Both the position numbers and the translations under genes were made by a program. Positions 17,823 through 27,594 of a stretch of 64,000 nt of DNA are shown here, piece by piece. The notes beneath the pieces were generated by a model. The model was not told the DNA's origin. It worked only from the letters and a program-made list of their open reading frames with translations, and did no database searches. Source of the stretch: Paenibacillus sp. MAEPY2 (GTDB taxonomy: Bacteria > Bacillota > Bacilli > Paenibacillales > Paenibacillaceae). Location of the stretch: the NCBI RefSeq assembly GCF_000499205.1, contig NZ_AWUK01000006.1:169231-233230 (forward strand). Reading direction: 5' to 3'. How positions within the stretch are numbered: the stretch's first letter is position 1; every line of letters begins with the position of its first letter.

Positions 17823-18812
17823 ATGAAAGCGATTATACATGCCGGCCAAAGCGGCCTTGAAGGTCTTCAATATACAGATTCAACATCTCGGGCACCGCAA
17901 GCCGGGGAAGTTCAGATCCAACTAAAAGCCGCTGGAATTAATCATCGTGATCTGTTCATCATGGCAGGACGTAAATATCAGGACACACCGCTCATTCTTG
18001 GTTCCGATGGAGCAGGAGTAATCATAGCGATTGGAGAAGGTGTAGAAGGCTTATCTGTAGGTGATGAGGTCATTATCCACCCTACTCTCGGTTGGGAGCA
18101 TGCAGCTGACGTACCTCTCGTACCCGATATTGTGGGAGGCCCTACGGATGGAACTCTCGCACAATATATTACGCTGCCTGCCAGAAATGCCTTACCCAAA
18201 CCCTCTCATCTATCATGGGCGGAAGCAGGGGTGTTGTCCCTTTCGGCTCTGACAGCATACCGCGCCTTATTCCCTCGTGGCGGACTTAAGCAGGGTGAAC
18301 ATATCCTTATTTCCGGCGTCGGGGGCGGTGTAGCGACATATGCCCTGCTCATGGCTGTAGCCGCTGGTGCGAAAGTAACCGTTACATCCAGAAGTGAAGC
18401 CAAGAGACATGAGGCTCTGCGCTTGGGCGCTGCCCGGGCATTGGATAGCCATGCGGATTGGAGTTTGCAGAACGATCTGGAACCTGTTGACATCATCTTG
18501 GATAGCATCGGACAAGCCATGTTCCCGAAATATTTTGATATAATCAGACCAGGTGGACGTATCGTGATGTATGGTGCAAGCTCGGGAGATGATCTGAATA
18601 TTCCGATTCGCTCGATCTTTTTCCCGCAAGTTAGCCTTCTTGGCACCTCCATGGGCAGCCGCGAAGAGTTTATCCAGATGCTGCAATGGGTGGAGCAACA
18701 TAATATACATCCTGTAATCGATGGCATATATCCGCTACAGGACACAGCGAAAGCATTCGAACGTATGGAAAAGGGAGAGCAGTTTGGCAATCTTGCTATA
18801 CTCGTGGAGTGA
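17823..18812 (+). CDS. Zinc-type alcohol dehydrogenase-like / quinone oxidoreductase (YogA-like)
   Basis: 329-residue medium-chain dehydrogenase/reductase. The GroES-like N-terminal domain has INHRDLFIMAG and GSDGAGVIIAIG; the Rossmann domain has SGVGGGVATYALLMAV at about 165-180. The cysteine ligands of the structural zinc lobe are absent, as in quinone-reductase-like MDR proteins. ATG 17823 lies ten bases after GGGAGG; the TTG six bases earlier is too close. Divergent LysR regulation is likely. Confidence 0.85.
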   Translation: MKAIIHAGQSGLEGLQYTDSTSRAPQAGEVQIQLKAAGINHRDLFIMAGRKYQDTPLILGSDGAGVIIAIGEGVEGLSVGDEVIIHPTLGWEHAADVPLVPDIVGGPTDGTLAQYITLPARNALPKPSHLSWAEAGVLSLSALTAYRALFPRGGLKQGEHILISGVGGGVATYALLMAVAAGAKVTVTSRSEAKRHEALRLGAARALDSHADWSLQNDLEPVDIILDSIGQAMFPKYFDIIRPGGRIVMYGASSGDDLNIPIRSIFFPQVSLLGTSMGSREEFIQMLQWVEQHNIHPVIDGIYPLQDTAKAFERMEKGEQFGNLAILVE

Positions 18813-18877
18813 CAACAGATTTTAGATGGGTCTTCATGACTTGGTAAAATAATTTTACGATAATGGGGTGAATCCAT

Positions 18878-19168
18878 CTGACCCGTCTCGCTAAACGTAC
18901 AGCCATTGTTCTTGTTGCTATTATGCTGCTGGCCCAAATTCCTATGTTAAAAGAAACCTTGGCCAGAGGGGTAACAACATTATATGTGAACATAAAGTAC
19001 CCCGAACGGTCCTTTCAATTCAGGGATTTTATCTATGAGTCTCATTTTGGAAACTATTTTATTTCTTATGCTGACCAAGACGAAAAGCTCATTAGCCTGA
19101 TGCTTGAGCCCAAATTTTTACCGGTGATCGTTACGTATGACCCACTGGATCAGCCCATGACAGACTAG
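18878..19168 (+). CDS. Small exported or membrane-anchored protein, unknown
   Basis: About 96 residues if read from CTG 18878, which lies seven bases after GGGGTGA; the first ATG (18923) has no ribosome site and would cut a hydrophobic N-terminus in half. Read from CTG the protein begins with basic residues (LTRLAKR) then AIVLVAIMLLAQIPML, a good signal or anchor segment. The remainder is charged and aromatic (YADQDEKLISLML). No family recognised; a loose resemblance to small DUF3139-type lipoprotein-like proteins is not firm. The next gene starts 36 bases later on the same strand. Confidence 0.55.
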   Translation: MTRLAKRTAIVLVAIMLLAQIPMLKETLARGVTTLYVNIKYPERSFQFRDFIYESHFGNYFISYADQDEKLISLMLEPKFLPVIVTYDPLDQPMTD

Positions 19169-19204
19169 ATTGTTCACTCTATTAATCATTCAGGAGGTAT
19201 CAAT

Positions 19205-19423
19205 ATGTCCAACCATTTGAATTTGGTAGAATGGGTTCGCAAACTGATGAATGCCGAAGGAACCGAAGATGAACTGGATGACATGCTAACCGAGCTACAG
19301 CAGCAATTGCCTTACGCGGAGATCAGTAATCTGATTTACTGGGATGATCGGGACCTGACGCCCGAACAGATCGTGGAAGAAGCACTGGCTGCTCGTCCGA
19401 TCATTCTTCCGCCCCAGCCCTAA
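19205..19423 (+). CDS. Bacteriocin (colicin/pyocin) immunity-like protein
   Basis: 72 residues, acidic, fitting the colicin-E/pyocin immunity (Im) four-helix pattern: LVEWVRKLMNAEGTEDELDD, then EISNLIYWDD (the equivalent of the SDLIYYP motif), then LTPEQIVEEALAARPI. In this family the acidic protein binds and blocks a nuclease toxin; Firmicutes carry many orphan copies. No nuclease bacteriocin is visible in the window. AGGAGG lies seven bases before ATG 19205. It lies between a small exported protein and a frameshifted HEAT-like gene, all three probably co-transcribed. Confidence 0.7.
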   Translation: MSNHLNLVEWVRKLMNAEGTEDELDDMLTELQQQLPYAEISNLIYWDDRDLTPEQIVEEALAARPIILPPQP

Positions 19424-19444
19424 CATACTTCAGGAGGTGAATGA

Positions 19445-19965
19445 TTGAATATGTCTGATATGAATCCCAACAACAACAATAAAAGCCCGATTTTGCTACA
19501 GTCAGTAGAGAAGAAAAACTACAGGCCCTTCGTGACTTGATCGAGCTAACGGATAACCACCTTACTCAGCAAATTCTCGCTATTGGCATCAATTCTCACG
19601 AAGAAGATCTGGTACGTATTGAAGCCTGGCGTGCTCTTGGCATGGCAGGCACCTCTGATCTTCTGGAGGAAATCCTTCATGCTGCCGCGCAACTTGTTCG
19701 TGATTCAGAAGAAGATGAGGATGTACAGAATTATGTCTTGCAAACTCTCTCCTTATTGCCTATTACCGAGGCCGAGATCAAGTTGGCTCAGGAGGTTTTG
19801 GAGGGGGATGCCTATATTTTGGTTAAAGGAGCGGCCTTTGCTATTCTTGTTGCACATCAACATGTTTCTGGTGCCAAGTCCGCGCTAGAATCGCTTCAAT
19901 CCGATCCTGATTTTGGCTCTTCCGCGAAGCGGGTTCTGCATTCGAAACAAGGACGTGACACTTAA
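19445..19965 (+). pseudogene. HEAT-repeat-like protein with apparent -1 frame break
   Basis: AGGAGG at 19432-19437 is seven bases before TTG 19445, and that frame reads NMSDMNPNNNNK before leaving the coding pattern and hitting a stop at 19538. From about 19483 a different frame carries on without interruption: KPDFATVSREEKLQALRDLI and then a helical, HEAT-like protein to 19965. Adding one A to the run at 19481-19484 joins the two into a single protein of about 173 residues. The helices pair as short repeats (EEDLVRIEAWRALGMAG; EVLEGDAYILVKGAAFAIL). If the deletion is real, only a shorter form from TTG 19537 could be made. Confidence 0.6.
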
Positions 19966-20084
19966 TGAACAAACGTGACGACCGTTCTCGTATACATGAA
20001 CCTAATCTAGATCAGTGCAATAAATGTGAGCAGTAGTTAGAAATTCTCAGGTGCTGTATGTATCCTTATCCCGTTAAATAAAAT

Positions 20085-20117
20085 ACCTCCATACTCTTAT
20101 TCGGAGTACGGAGGTTT
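20085..20117. terminator. Bidirectional terminator
   Basis: ACCTCCATACTC and GAGTACGGAGGT form a 12-bp stem with one mismatch. AT-rich tails lie on both sides, between the convergent HEAT-like and SLH genes. Confidence 0.8.
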
Positions 20118-20175
20118 CTTCGTTGTTATTGAAACGCACTAATGATTACGGCAAACGGGCTTGATACCCCACAAT

Positions 20176-23100
20176 CTACGGAGTATGGGAACTAACATAT
20201 TGAAGGGTCCCTTTAGGAAACTCATTCCATTCACCTGTCAATGAAAACTGTTGTGAACCCGTAAAAATTCCACGTTTGCGGACAAAAGTTCCACCAGCTG
20301 GCATGAACTGATCATGTGAATTAGGATCACCCAACATATCGACAATTCGGCCGTCTTTTTTAAGAACAAGAGCAACGACATTATATTCATTCGGGTTATA
20401 CAAATCCAGTTCATCATTATAGTAAGTGGCGTTCGTAATATCAAAGAAGTCATAGAAAATAGTATTGATATAAATATAAGCTACGTTAGGATAGAGATCG
20501 AATACATTCTTCGTAGTTACTTTCATTGTTGACGTCTTTTTCATCCACTGATATACGTCCACTTGATAACCTGTTGCCTTATGAGACGGATCACCGTCTC
20601 CAGTATAGTACAGTTGGACAACACTGCGTCCATCTCCCGCATCCATATACTGGGAGAAAAATAATTCCGGTGAACCTTGTGCTAGCGAGTTCACTTGCAC
20701 TACCAGCGCTCTACCATCATTCCCGATAATCCAGAATAACAACGGAGATACAGTTAAAGGAATTTGCGTCCCATTGATCGTATTCGGTCCTGTAAACGTC
20801 GAATCTGGCGTACCGCTGTATACCTTGAAACTCGTCTGTCCCGGGAACGCATTCGAAGTCGAATAGTTCAGAGCATCCTTAACCCCGGACTTCGTATTAA
20901 TCTGCACCACCCCTCCACTAACCAGTGAGGCTGTACGAACATTAAAGGTGTAATCGACCTCTCCACCTTTTCCATCCTTCGCCGTCAAGGTTAATGGAGC
21001 TACTGCATTACCTGTTCCCGGTTTCAATGTTAACAGGCTACCATTAATGCTTGCATTAACTGCTTCGCTCGAACTGCTGCTGATTGCAAATTGTAACGCA
21101 TCTCCATCTGGATCACTGAACAATTGACTCAGATCAAACGTACGATCATTCGTTACCGTTGGCGTTAACACTTGTTCGTAAATGCTGCTTACAACCTGTG
21201 GTGATAAATTAGGGCCAGTGGGCTCGCCTTGTATGGTCAAGCCAAAAGACGCTTGCTCGCTTCGTCCAGTCTGATCATAAACCGAGAACGTCACGGTCGT
21301 CTGTCCTTCAGCAACTGGAGCGACAGATACCTTTGAACCAGCGGTAGAAACTCCCGCAATATTGACGTCTCCAGAAGAGGCATTAATCGTTAAAGTACTT
21401 ATGTCAAAATTCAACAGGTACGGAGTAAGATCTATATCCAAAGTCGACCAAGGCCACGTTACGGTTTGATCCGGGATCGAACCAACGCTTCCTGATTCTA
21501 TGACCTCTATATCAATAGAAGCTGTTGCCTCTTTGCCATATATATCTTTTGCTTTAATGATAGCTTGAAATTTACCAACTTGCTTGGGATGAATAATCAG
21601 CTTGTTTTCTTGAATGCCCATCTCTGCGATCAGGAAATGATTAAAGTCAATTGGCGTTTGAAACTCTAATACATCTCCGTCAGGATCACTAAAATATTGT
21701 GAGAGATCAATGACAGTATCCTCCTTACCCAGAAACAACGTTTGAGCAGGTAGATTACTCGTAAGAACTGGAGAAACATTAGGTTTAGGATTAACGCTTA
21801 TCTGAAATGCATTTAGTATGGAACCGCCCCTACCATCGTCTACCAAAAAGTGAATGGTATATTCTCCAAATTTCAAAGCAGTGAAATTCAGTACTCCGGA
21901 ATTTTCTTCCACTATCAATCCATCCGGATCAGATGAACTGGCGCTGAATGTAAGTGGGTCACCGTCTGGATCACTATAATAATCATTTAAGTTAACAGAT
22001 GGAATTCGATCTGTTAGGAAACCCAAATATACGTTAATCCAACCAGGTGACTGTCCTATCGGATTCAAATTCGGTATAGGATTTACATTGATATCAAATG
22101 TTCCACTTGTTATTCCACCCTTGCCGTCATTTACGGAATACGATATCGTATAAGTTCCAAGTTGAAGAGCAGTTAACTTCAACTCACCTGCATTTTCCTC
22201 CACAGTAACCCCATGTGAATTGGATGAAGCTGCTGTATACGTTAAAGCATCACCATCTGGATCAGTATATTGCTCGTTCAGTTTCACTACAGGGATGTCA
22301 TCACCCAGATAGACGTCTATTTTCGATGGAGCTTCTCCCACAGGCGCACGATTGAGTGGCGGAAGAACAACAACCCTCATGTCGAGTTCTGTAACACCCG
22401 TACTGCCATCATCTGCGATTTGCCCATCATCCACTTTGATTTTAAGAACAACTTCTCCCGCCATTTTAGGCGTTAACCTCAGTACAGATTGCCCATATTC
22501 CGATTTTACGATCTCCGTATCCACGATTTCCGGGGCACTATTCGTTACACTGTAAAGCAACTCCGATTCATATTTCTCATCATCCATAACATAGACCATG
22601 AGATCGACATCCTTGTTGCCTGACTCTGCTATTAACTCTTGATCAGGAATAGGCGATGCGAGCGGAGGGGCATTTACAAGGACTTCAAATGTGGATCTCA
22701 ACCTTTTGCCACGACCATCATTTGAGGACACGGTTATGGTGGCTGTGCCATGTTCCAATGGTATAACTTCGAGATTGGATCCACTAATCACAACCTTAGC
22801 CACTGAGGATTTGGACGAAGCAACCGTATACGTTATTGGATCACCATCTGGATCAGTCACATAGTCGTTGAGGTTTAGCGTCGTACCCTGACCATTTGCC
22901 GTAAACTTGCGATTTTCAAATGGCTTCAGCAGTTCAGGTGACCGATTGGCAGCAACAGGAGTCGTTTCGCCCCCTCCCGCACCACCTGACGAAGAAGATG
23001 CCGCATTCGAAGTTACTGTTCCAGTGTTTCCACTTACGGCCGAAGATGGTACTCCAGCAGCCAGGGAAACCTCGGCAACCTTAATATTTCCTGTTACATT

Positions 23101-24519
23101 AACCTGTGCTATTGCATTATTGACCTGAAGTTGTTGAACAGTGCCTGCTGCATTAAGACTAATAGTCCCTCCACCATCTATCGTTAGTTGTTGTAGTGTG
23201 ACATTGCCGTTAAGCTGCAGAGGCTGGGACGTACTCAGCTTGACCGTATCTACAGTTCCCTGTAACTCCACCTTGCTGGCGCCATCTACAATATTTAACA
23301 AGGACAACTCAGCCGTATCTGCAATTTTAAGCTTACTGTCGGATTCAATGCTAACCTCTTGAGCATTCGTACTGCCCGAGAGCACTACATGTACATCCTT
23401 TTTATTTATATTCACATTGTTTAGAACAGAGTCTTCGAACACAACGGTATTGCTGTCGCCACCCTGAACTGAAATAGATTGTTCTACTTTTATATTTTTG
23501 GCATAAAAGTCATGTTCCATCTCTGGGGCTATCGTCAGTTTGCCTTTGATCTTAAGCCCTTGTACCGAGGTGAAGTCCGCCTTAATCGTCAGATCTCCAT
23601 TCAATGTTGTTTCCCCAGCATTCAATAACAGATTACGGCTGAATTCTGCCTCTCCTGTCTGTGCTGATTTTCCGCCTTTTCTAATTTCCAAGGCGTTAAT
23701 TTCGGTAATTGTATGATCTTGGCTCTTAAACTGTATTCCAGCCTGATCAAGTACAGCCTTGTTACGTTCATTCAGAAGACCTGCCACTTGATCAGATATC
23801 TGATAGACAACTCCGTTGCTCTGAACGTGGCTTCCATGGATTGACTGAACCACAGACAGGCGGGTTTCTGGGAAGATGGCTGACAACATCATACCTATGG
23901 CTTCGCCCCGAACAAGACCTTGTTTAACTTTATTATCTCCCTGATATTCACTTAGAAGGTTAGCCTTCTCAGCAGCTTGGATATAAGGAGCCGCCCACGC
24001 ACTTGCCCCTTTCCATTCCGAAGGAAGCGACTCTATTTGATTGCCTTGTTTAGGATAAGCCGTTGCTCTTACCAAGACGGTCACCAGTTCCTGTCCGGTA
24101 ATCTCTGCCCCTGGATGGAAATATCCTTTTGCATCTCCTTGCAAAAGACCAGCTTTCTTTACCGCTTGAATGGAAGGGGCTGACCAGCTAGTTGATTTCA
24201 CATCTGCAAATGGCGCTGAAACATTTTTACTTGTTGTTAATCCAAGAGCCTGTGCAAGAACAACTGCCAGTTCCTGACGGGTAATCGGATCATCAGCTCG
24301 AAGGTTACCGTCCGGATCGCCTTTGATGAAACCCATGGTTACAGCCTTATCCATTGAATCGTTTAATTGATTTTGATTTGTAGTATTATAGTCTGTAGAT
24401 ATGCTGGATGAGGTTAACGTTTGACCTGCCGAATCCCGACTCTGTGCAGCAACTGGAACAGCATTGCTTAGAAGCAATGCAATCATGGCTAGTTGTGCTG
24501 TTCTTTGCATTTTTCGCAT
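20176..24519 (-). CDS. SLH-domain surface protein with cadherin-like repeats and lamin-tail-like C-terminus
   Basis: 1447-residue secreted cell-surface protein. Signal peptide at 1-25 (MIALLLSNAVPVAAQ). Three SLH modules follow at about 50-215 (for example GFIKGDPDGNLRADDPITRQ), which anchor proteins to pyruvylated wall polymers. Residues 240-500 form a repetitive, parallel beta-like region. Then come about six Ig/cadherin-like modules marked by calcium-type motifs YVTDPDGDPITY, QYTDPDGDALTY, YYSDPDGDPLTF, YFSDPDGDVLEF and LFSDPDGDALQF. The last 200 residues (VVQLYYTGDGDPSHKATGY; ELDLYNPNEYNVVALVL) resemble a lamin-tail domain. AAGGAG lies seven bases before ATG 24519. It follows its paralogue after 40 bases. 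The ligand is unknown. Confidence 0.88.
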   Translation of the reverse strand: MRKMQRTAQLAMIALLLSNAVPVAAQSRDSAGQTLTSSSISTDYNTTNQNQLNDSMDKAVTMGFIKGDPDGNLRADDPITRQELAVVLAQALGLTTSKNVSAPFADVKSTSWSAPSIQAVKKAGLLQGDAKGYFHPGAEITGQELVTVLVRATAYPKQGNQIESLPSEWKGASAWAAPYIQAAEKANLLSEYQGDNKVKQGLVRGEAIGMMLSAIFPETRLSVVQSIHGSHVQSNGVVYQISDQVAGLLNERNKAVLDQAGIQFKSQDHTITEINALEIRKGGKSAQTGEAEFSRNLLLNAGETTLNGDLTIKADFTSVQGLKIKGKLTIAPEMEHDFYAKNIKVEQSISVQGGDSNTVVFEDSVLNNVNINKKDVHVVLSGSTNAQEVSIESDSKLKIADTAELSLLNIVDGASKVELQGTVDTVKLSTSQPLQLNGNVTLQQLTIDGGGTISLNAAGTVQQLQVNNAIAQVNVTGNIKVAEVSLAAGVPSSAVSGNTGTVTSNAASSSSGGAGGGETTPVAANRSPELLKPFENRKFTANGQGTTLNLNDYVTDPDGDPITYTVASSKSSVAKVVISGSNLEVIPLEHGTATITVSSNDGRGKRLRSTFEVLVNAPPLASPIPDQELIAESGNKDVDLMVYVMDDEKYESELLYSVTNSAPEIVDTEIVKSEYGQSVLRLTPKMAGEVVLKIKVDDGQIADDGSTGVTELDMRVVVLPPLNRAPVGEAPSKIDVYLGDDIPVVKLNEQYTDPDGDALTYTAASSNSHGVTVEENAGELKLTALQLGTYTISYSVNDGKGGITSGTFDINVNPIPNLNPIGQSPGWINVYLGFLTDRIPSVNLNDYYSDPDGDPLTFSASSSDPDGLIVEENSGVLNFTALKFGEYTIHFLVDDGRGGSILNAFQISVNPKPNVSPVLTSNLPAQTLFLGKEDTVIDLSQYFSDPDGDVLEFQTPIDFNHFLIAEMGIQENKLIIHPKQVGKFQAIIKAKDIYGKEATASIDIEVIESGSVGSIPDQTVTWPWSTLDIDLTPYLLNFDISTLTINASSGDVNIAGVSTAGSKVSVAPVAEGQTTVTFSVYDQTGRSEQASFGLTIQGEPTGPNLSPQVVSSIYEQVLTPTVTNDRTFDLSQLFSDPDGDALQFAISSSSSEAVNASINGSLLTLKPGTGNAVAPLTLTAKDGKGGEVDYTFNVRTASLVSGGVVQINTKSGVKDALNYSTSNAFPGQTSFKVYSGTPDSTFTGPNTINGTQIPLTVSPLLFWIIGNDGRALVVQVNSLAQGSPELFFSQYMDAGDGRSVVQLYYTGDGDPSHKATGYQVDVYQWMKKTSTMKVTTKNVFDLYPNVAYIYINTIFYDFFDITNATYYNDELDLYNPNEYNVVALVLKKDGRIVDMLGDPNSHDQFMPAGGTFVRKRGIFTGSQQFSLTGEWNEFPKGTLQYVSSHTP

Positions 24520-24559
24520 CAGTATTCTCCTTCTGTATCTGGTGTTAAGTTAAACGAAA

Positions 24560-27214
24560 TTAAGGAGTGATTAACGATTCAAACTTGCCCAAATCACCAT
24601 AATTATTTTCTCCAATATTGCTCCATTCGGATGGCTCATAAATAACCTTGTCACCTTGAACGGTATCCCATTTTCTTGTCAAAGATTGAGCAGGTACAAT
24701 AACTGCCGTATCCATGATTTCCCCTTTGTAATATAGCGTCAGTGTTATCGGTTCCGAATTTCCAACCAGATCCAAAATCAAATAATAATAATCTTCATCT
24801 GTAAATTCACTAAACTCTTCTGCGAGAACCAAAGTACTATTGGATGGAATCATTGTGCCTGAGTCCAGTGTAATGGGAGTACTGGAATCACTGCGTACAA
24901 TCATGATATCTCCTCCATTAAGTGGTTTGGATGTGGGATTATACAACTCAATTGCCTGATTGAACTCCTCACCCCATACTACCTCGGAAATAAACAATCC
25001 TTTGCCCGCATCCGGATCTTCCACGTTAACCGTAAATGTAGTCTCAGCTTCTTCACCATCAGGATCTTTAGCTTTGACCGTAACTGTAGCAGAACCAATA
25101 ACGTCCTTGAATTCCAACGTCAATGTATCCCCTTGCACACTTGTATCTACTACATTCGGATCCGAAGATTCTGCCGTATAAGTCAGATCGTCTCCATCTG
25201 AATCTTCGAACACTCCAGCCAGGTTAACCGTATCGTTAATTTCCCCCAAAATTACATCCAGCTTGGGAATCTGCCTTGCAACCGTGGGTTTATGATTAAC
25301 AACTACAGGTGCTTTGACCTCGACATTAAACCTGCTCTCCACTTCTGCACTATCACTGTCCTTAGCGGTTACCGTGATTTCAGCACTACCAATTGAATAG
25401 ATATTCAGAGTCATCATACTTCCTGTAATATCAGCATCCGCAATTTGCTGGTCCGAAGACGTTGCAACGAAATTCAGTTCATCACCATCCGGGTCTGAAA
25501 AAATAGTCTTCAAGTCAATCGGATCATTTGCAGCCCCCAATTCAACTTCAACCGTTTGCAGTGTTTTCACCACTTCGGGAGCATGGTTTATTGGTGGCAA
25601 TATGATTGGTGGGATTACAATAGGTGGAATTGGTGGTGGAATGAAAAAAGGATGGACAACATAGAGGAAAGAGGTTGTTTCACTTCCTCCTTTACCATCT
25701 TTAACTTTCACCGTAACCGTTGTGCTGCCTATAGCAATGGGCTGTATTTTTAATTTGGAACCCTGAATGTCAGCAGAAGCGATACTTGGATCTATTTCTG
25801 AAATTTCATAACTTAATTCATCTTCATTCGCATCCGTAAATACAGTGCTCAGTTCAATCTCTTGTGCTCCATCTCCTAAGATTACGGTCTTATCAGGAAT
25901 GGGCGATTGAACAACGGGCGATTGATTCTCGGGAGATGGAGGTACGATGACAACAGGCGGTTCTGGTTCAGGCGTTGATGGTCCGGATGAGCCACCTGAA
26001 CCGTTATTAGAGTTGCTGGTCCCCGTGTTACTGGAGGATGTCGCTACAGGCGGCGTACTGCGGATAATCTGTGTTAATGCCCCTCCTTTTGGAAGAATAA
26101 CCTTGTCTGTCTTTACACTCTCAGGCAATTGAATAACAGACTTCGCATCTTTCAGTAAAATCTGTTTCCACGTCCCAATCCCCTGAACGGTAATTTTATC
26201 AGTTGTATCAACAGTCATTGTCCCAATATCCCCTTCGATGCTCACTGCACTGACTCCGGGTTTTAAGACAACTTGGGACAATGCATCTGCTTTCAAAACA
26301 ACGTGATCTGCCGAGACTGAAAACACACCGTCGAAGGATGAGTTCTTCAAATCCAATGTCACAGGATTTTTAAACGTACCTGGTTGGGTAATTTGAATTT
26401 CTGACAAGGACGACAGATTACGTGTACGTGCATCATAGGTGATTACAGCATTCTGTAGTGCCTCTTTGTTCTTTTCATTCAGAATGCTTTGCAGTTCCTT
26501 ACCAATTACAAACGGGCGTCCATCAATATACGCAATATCTCCATCCAACTCAGTTAACAAAGCTGTTTGCTCACCCATCTGAAAAATATCGACCAAAATC
26601 TTTGCAATATCTTGTCTTTCTATCAAGTCCTTGGATTTAAAACTTCCATCAATTGATTCCAATAATCCCAACTTCAATGCAGTATGTACCTGCTCTTTAG
26701 CCCATCCACTTACCGTCGTTTCATCTGAAATTGTCTGTTGTTGGCCACCCTTTATACCTTGTGCTCCCGTGACTCTTACCAAAATGGAAGCCAGTTCTTC
26801 CCTGCGAATTGGATCGTTGGCACGAAAATTACCGGATGCATCTCCAGTCATCCAGCCTACTTTTCGAATAGCATCAATATAGGGAGTGGCCCAATCTGAA
26901 TTATTTCGAACCGATTGCGATGATTCTTCAAGCGTTAATTGGGATGCTTTAGCCAGTAATACGGCCATTTCCCTCCGAGTCAAATGTTGTTTCGGATGAA
27001 AGGATCCATCTGGATAGCCCGCAATTAGTCCTTGTTTTACTGCTTCCTGAACCGCTTTCAGGGACGTGGAACGGATATCAGTTTGATCTGTAAAAACCGA
27101 TGATATATGATTTGCTGCTCCTCCCGTTTGATCAGCTGCATTGACAATCTGATTTCCCCACAGCATGCCTACTACAATTGAAGTCAGCAGTACTTTTTTC
27201 CAATCTTGATTCAT
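24560..27214 (-). CDS. SLH-domain surface protein with cadherin-like repeats and lamin-tail domain
   Basis: 884-residue paralogue of the next gene, with the same plan. Signal peptide with LLTSIVVGMLWGNQIVNAAD; three SLH modules at about 40-210 (GLIAGYPDGSFHPKQHLTRR); a beta-rich spacer; a proline/serine/glycine linker (NSNNGSGGSSGPSTPEPEPP); three cadherin-like modules with VFTDANEDELSY, IFSDPDGDELNF and VFEDSDGDDLTY; and a C-terminal lamin-tail domain (LFISEVVWGEEFNQAIELYN). ATG 27214 is preceded by GGGAGGA; the upstream in-frame extension lacks a site and signal. Both genes are probably one transcript, expressed from the AT-rich spacer at 27215-27594. Confidence 0.88.
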   Translation of the reverse strand: MNQDWKKVLLTSIVVGMLWGNQIVNAADQTGGAANHISSVFTDQTDIRSTSLKAVQEAVKQGLIAGYPDGSFHPKQHLTRREMAVLLAKASQLTLEESSQSVRNNSDWATPYIDAIRKVGWMTGDASGNFRANDPIRREELASILVRVTGAQGIKGGQQQTISDETTVSGWAKEQVHTALKLGLLESIDGSFKSKDLIERQDIAKILVDIFQMGEQTALLTELDGDIAYIDGRPFVIGKELQSILNEKNKEALQNAVITYDARTRNLSSLSEIQITQPGTFKNPVTLDLKNSSFDGVFSVSADHVVLKADALSQVVLKPGVSAVSIEGDIGTMTVDTTDKITVQGIGTWKQILLKDAKSVIQLPESVKTDKVILPKGGALTQIIRSTPPVATSSSNTGTSNSNNGSGGSSGPSTPEPEPPVVIVPPSPENQSPVVQSPIPDKTVILGDGAQEIELSTVFTDANEDELSYEISEIDPSIASADIQGSKLKIQPIAIGSTTVTVKVKDGKGGSETTSFLYVVHPFFIPPPIPPIVIPPIILPPINHAPEVVKTLQTVEVELGAANDPIDLKTIFSDPDGDELNFVATSSDQQIADADITGSMMTLNIYSIGSAEITVTAKDSDSAEVESRFNVEVKAPVVVNHKPTVARQIPKLDVILGEINDTVNLAGVFEDSDGDDLTYTAESSDPNVVDTSVQGDTLTLEFKDVIGSATVTVKAKDPDGEEAETTFTVNVEDPDAGKGLFISEVVWGEEFNQAIELYNPTSKPLNGGDIMIVRSDSSTPITLDSGTMIPSNSTLVLAEEFSEFTDEDYYYLILDLVGNSEPITLTLYYKGEIMDTAVIVPAQSLTRKWDTVQGDKVIYEPSEWSNIGENNYGDLGKFESLITP

Positions 27215-27594
27215 GCTTGTTCCTCCCTCAAAAACTTCGTTTTCGGCACATAGCTTATCAAGATTTTCTGAACAAATTCTGAACAGAAAAAATAACATAT
27301 TACCCAATTAAAAGGCGATTATTAAGAATGCCTTCTCCTCACTTCTCTTAACATTGGGTAAAAAAGTTTAATATAAAAAGAATTGTTCATGAATTGAAAT
27401 AGATGCAAATAAATTATAAAAAAATAAATAATATCAATTCATATAATAATCATTTATATAAAATTAACCTTGCACTTTCTTACATTCTTTTTCTTAAATC
27501 ACGTGTATCTGTCTCAAAATTCGTTATAATGAAATGAACTTGGTGAGATATGTAATTTTATGCAATTATTCAACTGAGCTATTGGAGGCGAATT
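27215..27594. other. AT-rich divergent spacer, no gene
   Basis: About 380 bases between the divergent SLH gene and the FNT gene. TTACCCAAT (27300-27308) and ATTGGGTAA (27353-27361) are a perfect 9-bp inverted repeat 44 bases apart. A TATAAT at 27522-27527 upstream of the plus-strand gene may be its -10 box, but no good -35 is seen. Confidence 0.4.

Noticed and set aside
19478..19490. Programmed -1 ribosomal frameshift site
   Set aside because: The sequence AATAAAAGC does not fit the X-XXY-YYZ heptamer and no stimulatory structure is evident; a base indel is simpler.
20900..22300. Repeated GATCCAGATGG-like DNA segments resembling a CRISPR array
   Set aside because: They encode the repeated DPDGD motifs of the cadherin-like modules and are spaced about 270-300 bases apart inside a reading frame.
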